A DNA stretch of 6,727 nucleotides from Candidatus Sulfotelmatobacter sp. (lineage in GTDB: Bacteria > Acidobacteriota > Terriglobia > Terriglobales > Acidobacteriaceae), in contig JASIKQ010000635.1 of NCBI GenBank assembly GCA_030049565.1, positions 1 to 6,727 on the forward strand. Direction: 5' to 3'. How positions within the stretch are numbered: the stretch's first letter is position 1; each line of letters opens with the position of its first letter. The notes under the pieces were generated by a model. It saw only the letters and a list, made by a program, of their open reading frames with translations. It was not told the origin of the DNA and did no database searches. The position numbers and the translations under genes are program-made. This document shows, piece after piece, positions 1 through 5,815 of the stretch.

Positions 1-473
1 ACTTCCGCCGAAAGGCGTATGAATGCGGGCGAGAAAGAAAGCAGGAGCAAGCCCATAAGCGCAGCCCTGCGCTCGGTAAGCTGCTTGAGCCAGAGGTATG
101 CAAGCCAGCAGCAGGCTGTCCCCGCCAGTACAGAGGGCAAACGCAGGAGGAGTTCTGATCTTCCCAGCCAACGCCAGTAGTAAAGCAAGAGGATAAGCAA
201 TGGCGGATGAGCGTTGGTCAGAGCCGCGGCGTAGGCCAGCTTCACCGAAGGCTGGCCGGCCAGCAGCACGTGCAGGGCCTCATCTGGATTAAGGAAGTAG
301 GCCGCAGCCTCGTAGAGCCTGGCGGCGAAGCCTCCTGCCAAAATCAGTCCTGGCAGAAGGTTCGTTTCGGGCGCGCGCCGGTGGCTTTCGTGCTTTCCTA
401 CCCGTTCGCCATTCGAAAGTTGCTCCGGAGGTGATGTTGCTTCGCTTGTCGGCTGAGGGTCGGAGGGAATCAT
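1..473 (-). CDS. GT39/ArnT-like membrane glycosyltransferase, N-terminal part (cut by left edge)
   Basis: This minus-strand frame has no stop down to position 1, so the C-terminal part lies outside the window. From the ATG at 473 about 157 residues are visible. A hydrophilic, Pro/Ser/Glu-rich N-terminus of about 38 residues precedes a first membrane segment (LLPGLILAGGFAARLYEAAA), then the loop motif NPDEALH, then NAHPPLLILLLYYWRWLG, then RLPSVLAG and further hydrophobic segments ending FSPAFIRLSAE. The order DE...H, a HPPL helix, an LRLPS turn and an LSP segment is typical of GT39/PMT and ArnT-like lipid-linked sugar transferases. In that family the loop-1 Asp is catalytic and faces the periplasm. 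The frame runs back to a second ATG at 530, just after an in-frame TAG. The extra residues are hydrophobic, use A/T-rich codons (ATA TTA TTG) and would upset the expected topology, so I prefer 473. Neither start has a clear ribosome binding site. Donor and acceptor cannot be told. Confidence 0.75.
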   Translation of the reverse strand, partial: MIPSDPQPTSEATSPPEQLSNGERVGKHESHRRAPETNLLPGLILAGGFAARLYEAAAYFLNPDEALHVLLAGQPSVKLAYAAALTNAHPPLLILLLYYWRWLGRSELLLRLPSVLAGTACCWLAYLWLKQLTERRAALMGLLLLSFSPAFIRLSAE

Positions 474-543
474 GAGAAAAAGCGGAATCGAAACAGCAGA
501 CAATAATATGCCAGAGGCGGAGCAACCCATGCTGGATTGCTAA
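472..543 (+). CDS. possible 23-residue small ORF upstream of accC
   Basis: An ATG at 472-474 opens a 23-codon frame ending in TAA at 541-543 (MRKSGIETADNNMPEAEQPM, then LDC). It is preceded by GGAGGG at 462-467, four bases before the ATG, the best Shine-Dalgarno match seen in this window. The peptide is acidic, not hydrophobic and matches nothing I recognise. It ends 111 bases before the preferred accC start, so it could be a leader peptide or unrelated. Its ATG overlaps, on the opposite strand, the preferred ATG of the leftward glycosyltransferase (shared TCATGA). Short ORFs with a good ribosome binding site also arise by chance, so this is a candidate only. Confidence 0.2.
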   Translation: MRKSGIETADNNMPEAEQPMLDC

Positions 544-654
544 ACCGGACCACAGAGAGAAGTGATTCCAGCCCGGGCGTGGGCAAATGAGGATGCTCGC
601 TTCCGCAGCGTCCAGAGACTAGAATTGTGGGTCCTTGATCAGAATCCGATGCGC

Positions 655-2172
655 ATGTTTAAGAAGATTCTCATTGCGAATCGAGGTGAAATTGCGGTGC
701 GCGTCATTCGTGCGTGCCACGAGATGGGCATCGGAGTCGTCGCAGTCTACTCTGACGTCGACCGCGCGTCGCTGCACGTGCGCAAGGCTGACGAAGCATA
801 TCCCATCGGGCCGGCGCCGGCCAGCGAATCGTATCTGAATATTCCCAAAGTTCTCGATGTCGCCAAGCGCTCGGGCGCCGAGGCCATTCATCCCGGTTAC
901 GGATTTCTCTCCGAGAACGCAAAGTTCGCCCAGGCCTGCGGCGAGGCTGGCGTGAAGTTCATCGGGCCTACCGCATCGGCCATGGAGGCCATGGGATCGA
1001 AAACTCGTGCCCGCCAGGCCATGGAAAAAGCTGGTGTTCCTTTTGTTCCCGGGACCTCGCGGGGGCTGGAATCGTTCGAAGAAGCATGGCAGGTGGCGGC
1101 AAGAATTGGCTATCCCATCATGCTGAAAGCGGCGGCCGGTGGCGGCGGCAAGGGGATGCGGTTGGTGCATGCTCGCGAGCAGCTCAAATCCGCATTGGAA
1201 GCGGCGCGCAGCGAGGCGGAGCGTTCCTTTGGCGACCGCGAAGTTTACATTGAAAAAGCCATCGTCAACCCTCGACACATCGAGATGCAGATTCTGGCCG
1301 ATGAGCACGGCAACACGGTCTACCTCAGCGAACGCGAATGCTCACTCCAGCGCCGTCATCAGAAGGTCTTGGAAGAAGCGCCCTCCCCGATTGTTGACGC
1401 CGACATGCGCCGCCGCATGGGTGAAGTGGCAGTGCGGGTTGCTCATGCCGCCGGCTACACTAATGCCGGCACAGTCGAGTTTCTGGTCGACCCGGAGAGA
1501 AATTTCTATTTCCTCGAGATGAACACGCGTTTGCAGGTGGAGCACCCGGTCACCGAGCTCGTCACCGGGCTTGATCTGGTGCATTTGCAGATTCGCATCG
1601 CGGCGGGAGAGAAACTTCCTTTCCAACAGGAGGATATAAGTATCCGCGGCCACGCCATCGAATGCCGCATTTATGCGGAAGATCCTGACAACAACTACTT
1701 CCCCAGCCCGGGCAAGATCACGCTGTTATTAGCGCCGTCCGGTCCCGGCATTCGCCGCGACAGCGGCATGTACGAAGGTTGGAGCGTGCCAATTGATTAC
1801 GATCCGCTGCTGGCTAAATTGATTGGCTATGGCACCGACCGCGAGCAGGCGATCTCGCGTTTGATTCGCGCACTCAACGAATATTTCGTCGGCGGGATCA
1901 AGACCAACATTTCCTTGTTTCGCCGCATTCTGCGCGACGCCGAATTTCGCGCCGGCCAGCTCGACACCGGATTTCTCGACCGCATGCTGGCGGGTAAAGA
2001 AAAGAAAGCTGCCGATTCGGCGGCAAATGTCGCAGCCGTTGCTGCCGGCATCTTCGCCGCCCTGGGAGCGACGGGAGCCAGCCCAGGCGAGAGGGACGGC
2101 AGCGGGCGGGGCGCGACGGCGTCGCTTGATTCCAAGTGGAAGTCGGCAAGCCGCCGCGAAGCTTTGCACTGA
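655..2172 (+). CDS. accC: biotin carboxylase subunit of acetyl-/acyl-CoA carboxylase
   Basis: A cytoplasmic ATP-grasp enzyme that carboxylates biotin on its carrier protein using ATP and bicarbonate, the first half-reaction of acetyl- or propionyl-CoA carboxylase. Numbered from the ATG at 655 (505 aa), the N-terminal domain opens with MFKKILIANRGEIAVR. The ATP-grasp part shows K116, K158, the Gly-rich loop AGGGGKGM (161-168), H208 and K237. Catalytic residues E275, E288, N290, R292 (in FLEMNTRLQVEHP) and R338 (IECRIYAEDP) are in place, almost number for number with E. coli AccC. The core ends near residue 447; a further Ala/Gly-rich tail of about 55 residues ends WKSASRREALH, making the protein longer than the roughly 450 aa of stand-alone AccC. 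The start at 655 is chosen because the family begins MFKKILIANRGEIA; an ATG six bases earlier (649) is equally possible. A GTG at 562 would add a non-homologous extension. No strong ribosome binding site is visible. The carrier gene follows after 39 bases, so co-transcription is likely. Confidence 0.95.
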   Translation: MFKKILIANRGEIAVRVIRACHEMGIGVVAVYSDVDRASLHVRKADEAYPIGPAPASESYLNIPKVLDVAKRSGAEAIHPGYGFLSENAKFAQACGEAGVKFIGPTASAMEAMGSKTRARQAMEKAGVPFVPGTSRGLESFEEAWQVAARIGYPIMLKAAAGGGGKGMRLVHAREQLKSALEAARSEAERSFGDREVYIEKAIVNPRHIEMQILADEHGNTVYLSERECSLQRRHQKVLEEAPSPIVDADMRRRMGEVAVRVAHAAGYTNAGTVEFLVDPERNFYFLEMNTRLQVEHPVTELVTGLDLVHLQIRIAAGEKLPFQQEDISIRGHAIECRIYAEDPDNNYFPSPGKITLLLAPSGPGIRRDSGMYEGWSVPIDYDPLLAKLIGYGTDREQAISRLIRALNEYFVGGIKTNISLFRRILRDAEFRAGQLDTGFLDRMLAGKEKKAADSAANVAAVAAGIFAALGATGASPGERDGSGRGATASLDSKWKSASRREALH

Positions 2173-2211
2173 GGAAGTGGGACTAAGACGGGCAACTGAG
2201 AACCGGCCTTC

Positions 2212-2706
2212 ATGATCTACGACGTCATTATCGACGGGAAAAACTACCGGCTAGATCTCGATCACGCCGATGGACGCTGGTCATGCCGGCTTAACGGCCA
2301 GGCTTTGGACGTGGATGCGGTGATCGCTCGCCCGGATGTTCTTTCGCTGCGAATCGCAAACAAAGCTTATGAGGTCAAAGCTGAGCATGTTGCCCAGGAG
2401 CTTCACGTGTGGGTAGGCAGCGCACGTTTTGCGGTAGAAGTTCGCGATCCTCGTTCTCTCCGCAGCCGTGCCCGCGCCGCCGACGATCATGGGCCCAGGA
2501 GAATCACCGCGGCCATGCCCGGCAAAGTGGTGCGCGTGTTGGCCAAAGAAGGCGACGAGGTCGCGCCCGGCGCCGGCATCGCCGTGGTTGAAGCCATGAA
2601 GATGCAGAACGAGATCAAGTCGCCCAAGAAAGGAATAGTTCAGAAGATTCTGATCCACGAAGGCGGCGCGGTCAACGCAGGCGATGTCCTGGCAATCGTC
2701 GAGTGA
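2212..2706 (+). CDS. biotin carboxyl carrier protein of acyl-CoA carboxylase
   Basis: A 164-residue protein whose C-terminal half (about 96-164) is a biotinyl/lipoyl domain. It begins ITAAMPGKVVRVLAKEGDEV and contains EAMKMQNEIKSP, with K130 as the expected biotinylation site, and ends GGAVNAGDVLAIVE. Residues 1-80 form a beta-rich segment (IDGKNYRLDLD...RFAVEV) resembling the BT-type linker before the carrier domain in propionyl-CoA carboxylase alpha chains rather than the Pro/Ala-rich linker of E. coli AccB. It would carry carboxybiotin from the upstream biotin carboxylase to a carboxyltransferase, which is not encoded here. The gene begins 39 bases after accC. Carrier and carboxylase together total about 669 residues, the size of a one-chain alpha subunit, so this pair looks like a split alpha chain. 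The ATG at 2212 is the natural start although no clear Shine-Dalgarno precedes it. Whether the substrate is acetyl-CoA or propionyl-CoA cannot be decided. Confidence 0.93.
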   Translation: MIYDVIIDGKNYRLDLDHADGRWSCRLNGQALDVDAVIARPDVLSLRIANKAYEVKAEHVAQELHVWVGSARFAVEVRDPRSLRSRARAADDHGPRRITAAMPGKVVRVLAKEGDEVAPGAGIAVVEAMKMQNEIKSPKKGIVQKILIHEGGAVNAGDVLAIVE

Positions 2707-2708
2707 TG

Positions 2709-3773
2709 CTATTTCAGGATGCCGTTGCTATCCAGGATCTGTTTCGCGTAGTAATTTTCCACCTTGGCCGAATCGCGTAACAGTTCATAGTAAGCGGCCT
2801 TCAGCAACTGTTCCCGGCGGTCGTGCAGTTGCGAGCGGATTGCCTGTTGCACCCGCGGATCCGATAGGTCCCGCTGACCCGCCGGCTCCTTCGAAACCAG
2901 CTTCACAATACGGAAACCCACAAGCTGCTTGGTCTGCGGATTGACCACCGCAATAATTGGAGTGTACTGTCCGGGTTTTAGCTTGAGCACTGCATCCCGG
3001 GTGGCCGGATCGGTGGTACGCAAAGAAGATTCCGGAACCGTACCGAGATCCCCGCCGTTGCCGGAGGTTTCCGGGTCCTCTGAAGAATTCATGGCCAGAG
3101 TCGCAAAATCATCACCGCTATCCAGACGGTTCGAGATCATCTGAATCTTCTTGCGGGCATCGGCCTCGTTCTGCGCTTTGTTGTTCTGGTTGTGTACCTG
3201 CGGGTTGGGCAGGGGCGTAACAAAAATCTGCGCCAGATGATATTGCGGCTCGATCAGGTTGAATTCGGCTTTGTGCGCGTTGAAATAGTTGGTCACGTCC
3301 TGGTCGGTGACATTGATCTTCGAGGAAACTTCCTTGTTCATCACTTTATCGACAGTGATGGAACGCCGGATGTCTCGCTTGAAATCTTCCAGGCTGATTT
3401 TCTTTTCTTTCAGCCTTTGATCGAATTGCTCCTGCGTGTAAGGAGATTTGATCTCGTTCAGCTTGCGGTCGACCTCGTCTTCCGTGGCCAGCAGTCCCAG
3501 CTTCTCGGCGCGGCGCATGACCATCTCGTCGTCAATGAGCTGGCGAAGAATGTTCAATCGAAGAATAGTCGCTTGTTCACCGACCGGCTGCTGCTGCGCG
3601 CTGGCGACTTGATTGTCGTAGTACTTATCGACGTCGGAGCGGAAAATCTTGCGGCCATCCACCGTGGCCATCACGTCGCCGCCGACTTGTGACTTGCATC
3701 CCGCCATCGCGGCCAGTAAAGTGGCGAACGTCACCCACGCCGCCAGCCGGATGTAATCAGAGTTTTTTCTCAA
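2709..3773 (-). CDS. SurA/PpiC-like periplasmic peptidyl-prolyl isomerase, predicted lipoprotein
   Basis: A predicted outer-membrane-protein chaperone of the SurA/PrsA/PpiD type. From the preferred TTG at 3773 the protein has 354 residues: a short basic start (RKNSDYIR), a hydrophobic stretch and AAMAGC, which reads as a lipoprotein signal with C26 acylated. A SurA_N-like helical region follows (about 36-150: TVDGRKIFRSDVDKYY, RQLIDDEMVMRRAEKLGL, KISLEDFKRDIRRS), then a parvulin-type rotamase domain (about 178-294: YHLAQIFV, LDSGDDFATLAMNSSEDPET, GNGGDLGTVPESSL, LKLKPGQYTPII, VGFRIVKLV), and a helical C-terminus. In the rotamase domain the usual late G[WY]HI histidine is replaced (GFRIV), so isomerase activity may be weak or lost. 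The frame can extend to another TTG at 3842, but that adds 23 residues that do not look like a signal peptide; a G-run (GGGGGAATTC) precedes the preferred TTG. The gene follows the DsbA-like gene on the same strand, and its stop is two bases from the stop of the convergent carrier gene. Confidence 0.85.
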   Translation of the reverse strand: MRKNSDYIRLAAWVTFATLLAAMAGCKSQVGGDVMATVDGRKIFRSDVDKYYDNQVASAQQQPVGEQATILRLNILRQLIDDEMVMRRAEKLGLLATEDEVDRKLNEIKSPYTQEQFDQRLKEKKISLEDFKRDIRRSITVDKVMNKEVSSKINVTDQDVTNYFNAHKAEFNLIEPQYHLAQIFVTPLPNPQVHNQNNKAQNEADARKKIQMISNRLDSGDDFATLAMNSSEDPETSGNGGDLGTVPESSLRTTDPATRDAVLKLKPGQYTPIIAVVNPQTKQLVGFRIVKLVSKEPAGQRDLSDPRVQQAIRSQLHDRREQLLKAAYYELLRDSAKVENYYAKQILDSNGILK

Positions 3774-3866
3774 AGAATTCCCCCCGCCGGCATCCGCGAA
3801 CCAGGTTCCCGGAAAACTGATGATCGGGCCGGCGCTATTCAACGCTTACTGGACCAAAGATTCAGC

Positions 3867-4808
3867 TCACTTGGAGGCCGGCGTCGCATTGGCCGCGGAG
3901 TGTTGGGGCGCCGGCACGCCGGCATCTTTCAACGCTCGATCGAGCGCAGCCCGTATTACATTGGCTGATACAGCACCGCCACTGACCTCTTCCCCGTTGA
4001 CGAACACCACGGGAGTCGCATCCACCCCAACTGATTCCCCCTGTTTCATCGAGGTTTTCACCGCGCTCTCATCCTGCGCCTTCACACACGCCTGCAACTT
4101 CGCAATGTCCAGATTGTGCTTCTGGCCTTGCTGCATGGTGAGTTTATCGACCGCCTCCAGACGTGCACTCGGCGTTTTCTCATTGCTCACCTCGTTCTGG
4201 TTGGAATGAATGTAATCGGCGAAGTCCCAATAGGCATCACTGCTCTGAGCAGCCAGGCAGTTGGCGTCGACGGCGGCGTGCATAGCCCAGGGATGAATTT
4301 CCACCAGCGGATAATCTTTGTAAATGAAGGTCACACGATCGCCGTATTCCTTCAGAATCTCAGGGAACAGCGTGTGATGCAGCCGGGAGCAAAACGGGCA
4401 CTCAAAATCGTCGAAATTGACCAGCACCACTTTCGATCCCTTGGCCCCGCGTGTCGGCCGCCCGCTGATATCGATCTTGTTCATGGTTTCCACAAACGGA
4501 TCCTTGTTCAGATCGAACTTGACCGTCCGCATAAGAGAAGAGCGGTCTTTGGAGACCAGAAATGTGAGGTCCTGTTTCTTCTCGCCGTTGTCGACGATCA
4601 CGCTCACCGAATCGTAATTCGGAAATTCGGAGCTTGGTACGGGCGCGCTCACCGAAATCTTCACGTCCGGTGGGATCTTGTAATACGACCGAACCTGACG
4701 CTCGATCTTGTTGGACAACCCGGTCGAAGAAGCGGGAGCAGCAGACTGCGCCACACAGCCCAGACACACAGAAAGCATCAGAACAAAAGCATGCCGGATG
4801 AAAGTCAC
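3867..4808 (-). CDS. DsbA-like periplasmic thiol:disulfide oxidoreductase
   Basis: A predicted exported thioredoxin-fold protein that would make or exchange disulfides in periplasmic proteins. Numbered from the GTG at 4808 (313 aa), it has a signal peptide (TFIRHAFVLMLSVCLGCVAQ), an N-terminal domain of about 90 residues that I do not recognise (about 28-110), then a DsbA fold: KVVLVNFDDFECPFCSRLHH with active site C137-P-F-C140, an inserted helical region (about 175-245) carrying two more cysteines (C184, C241), the cis-Pro loop ATPVVFVNGEEV (T265-P266), and a closing helix. The tail is Ala/Pro-rich. An in-frame GTG at 4829 would add seven residues, but AAGGCGG lies six bases before the GTG at 4808, which decides the start. 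Two signal-peptide cysteines (C15, C18) do not form a good lipobox, so cleavage after AQSA by signal peptidase I is more likely. Its neighbours are larE upstream and the SurA-like gene downstream on the same strand. It could serve in oxidation or isomerisation; CPFC does not settle which. Confidence 0.88.
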   Translation of the reverse strand: MTFIRHAFVLMLSVCLGCVAQSAAPASSTGLSNKIERQVRSYYKIPPDVKISVSAPVPSSEFPNYDSVSVIVDNGEKKQDLTFLVSKDRSSLMRTVKFDLNKDPFVETMNKIDISGRPTRGAKGSKVVLVNFDDFECPFCSRLHHTLFPEILKEYGDRVTFIYKDYPLVEIHPWAMHAAVDANCLAAQSSDAYWDFADYIHSNQNEVSNEKTPSARLEAVDKLTMQQGQKHNLDIAKLQACVKAQDESAVKTSMKQGESVGVDATPVVFVNGEEVSGGAVSANVIRAALDRALKDAGVPAPQHSAANATPASK

Positions 4809-4814
4809 TAAAAA

Positions 4815-4821
4815 CCGCCTT
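4815..4821 (-). promoter_or_regulatory. ribosome binding site of the DsbA-like gene
   Basis: On the minus strand AAGGCGG (one mismatch from AAGGAGG) lies six bases before the GTG at 4808. This position suits that GTG and falls inside the alternative reading that begins at 4829, so it argues for the shorter protein. Confidence 0.55.
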
Positions 4822-4845
4822 GAATTCACAGATGGATGCTTGATT

Positions 4846-4875
4846 ATCTTACAGCATCAGGCGGGATGTGGTCAG
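4846..4875 (-). promoter_or_regulatory. possible sigma70-type promoter before the DsbA-like gene
   Basis: In the 127-base gap between larE and the DsbA-like gene the minus strand shows CTGACC (4875-4870), an 18-base spacer and TAAGAT (4851-4846), each matching four of six consensus bases; an overlapping GATAAT (4848-4843) is an alternative -10. Transcription would begin roughly 30 bases before the GTG at 4808. The match is weak, but this is the largest gap in the minus-strand block and it is locally A/T-rich. The DsbA-like and SurA-like genes may therefore have their own promoter in addition to read-through from upstream. Confidence 0.25.
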
Positions 4876-4935
4876 GCCGGCGGCGATTGGAGGTGTCTTA
4901 AGATTCAATGCGATTCTGTTCGCGCCAGTGAGGGT

Positions 4936-5769
4936 TTAACCGACGCGCTTGAACAAGTCGCCGGGCGGGAGAAGACCGTTCATCGATCCGGAGCGGAATC
5001 CTTCCAGATCGAGAGTTACGAATTTGAATCCGAGGGCCTTGAAGATACTGCTGAATTCGGCTGCCATTGCCGGATCAAGCGCTCGCTTCATCTCGTCCCG
5101 CGCAATTTCAATGCGCACAATCTCTCCATGATGACGCACCCGGAACTGCCGGAACCCCAGTGAACGCAGCGCGTCTTCGCCCTTCTCCACGGTCGCCAGC
5201 GCCTGGCGCGTCACCGGACGCCCATATTCGATCCGCGATGACAAACATGCCGAAGCCGGCTTATCCCAAATCCGCAAGCCAGCAGTGCGTGCCAAACCAC
5301 GAATTTCATCTTTGCCAAGCCTGGCATCGAGCAGAGGCGCGGCCACATGATGCATATTCGCAGCCCGCTGCCCGGGACGGAAATCTCCCTGATCGTCGCG
5401 ATTGACGCCATAAGCAATGGCATCGAAGCCTCGAGATTCGCGCAATCGCTGCATCAGCGTGAACAACTCGTCTTTGCAGAAAAAGCATCGCTGCCCGTCA
5501 TTGCGGAGGTATTCTTCGCGATCCAGTTCCGAGGTCGCAATCACTTCCAAAGGAATCGATTGCTCGCGGGCGAATGCGATGGCATCAGCCAACTGCCAGC
5601 GCGCCAGGCTGGGGGAATCGGCGATGACGGCCAGCATGTCATTCCCCAGCGTCCGATAAGCCGCCCACGCCAAGTACGAGGAATCGACGCCGCCGGAATA
5701 AGCGACCAGAAGCCGCCGAAGCTCCCGCAAACGAGAATGCAGCGTCGAGGCTTTTGCGTCGAGGTCCAT
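4936..5769 (-). CDS. larE: LarE, ATP-dependent sulfur transferase for nickel-pincer cofactor synthesis
   Basis: A cytoplasmic PP-loop enzyme that adenylates the carboxylates of the LarB product and inserts sulfur. It gives the dithiolated pyridinium mononucleotide that LarC then loads with nickel for lactate racemase (LarA) and relatives. From the ATG at 5769 it has 277 residues, the family's usual size. The PP-loop is LLVAYSGGVDSS (20-31). Further family motifs are RCFFCKDELF (94-103), DDQGDFRPGQRAA (125-137), IWDKPASACLSSRIEYGRP (167-185) and LDLEGFRSGSMN (253-264). C175 aligns with the sacrificial Cys176 of the Lactobacillus plantarum enzyme. C95 and C98 are also present, giving the three-cysteine form linked to a [4Fe-4S] cluster in the Thermotoga enzyme. 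The frame continues upstream into lptD sequence, but homology starts at the ATG chosen; a GTG at 5775 is possible. It starts 46 bases after the lptD stop. No larA, larB or larC is in the window. Confidence 0.93.
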   Translation of the reverse strand: MDLDAKASTLHSRLRELRRLLVAYSGGVDSSYLAWAAYRTLGNDMLAVIADSPSLARWQLADAIAFAREQSIPLEVIATSELDREEYLRNDGQRCFFCKDELFTLMQRLRESRGFDAIAYGVNRDDQGDFRPGQRAANMHHVAAPLLDARLGKDEIRGLARTAGLRIWDKPASACLSSRIEYGRPVTRQALATVEKGEDALRSLGFRQFRVRHHGEIVRIEIARDEMKRALDPAMAAEFSSIFKALGFKFVTLDLEGFRSGSMNGLLPPGDLFKRVG

Positions 5770-5815
5770 GATCACCGTAAGTATGTTAACAAGGCGCGGA
5801 AGGTTGTGCCCGACC

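Noticed and set aside
289..525. 78-residue minus-strand frame overlapping the glycosyltransferase
   Set aside because: The neighbouring minus-strand frame carries clear GT39 motifs and membrane segments over the same bases; this one is Arg/Ala-rich noise.
620..625. TAGAAT as a -10 box for accC
   Set aside because: It matches five of six -10 bases, but no acceptable -35 element lies 16-18 bases upstream.
562..654. N-terminal extension of biotin carboxylase from the GTG at 562
   Set aside because: The extra 31 residues resemble nothing in the family, which starts MFKKILIANRGEIA, and the purine run before the GTG is only two bases away, too close for a ribosome binding site.
619..1308. 229-residue minus-strand open frame opposite accC
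   Set aside because: It is the antisense shadow of a well-conserved biotin carboxylase, with no recognisable domain.
2686..2730. Possible hairpin terminator at the convergent gene ends (TCCTG...CAGGA and GGAT...ATCC)
   Set aside because: Stems are only 4-5 bp, the first has a loop of over 20 bases, and no T-run follows on either strand.
3192..3692. 166-residue plus-strand open frame opposite the SurA-like gene
   Set aside because: Its Leu/Val/Asp-rich composition is the expected antisense reading of the helical SurA_N region; no independent support.
4116..4811. 231-residue plus-strand open frame opposite the DsbA-like gene
   Set aside because: It lies antisense to a gene with clear signal peptide, CPFC and cis-Pro motifs, and its own product shows no family features.
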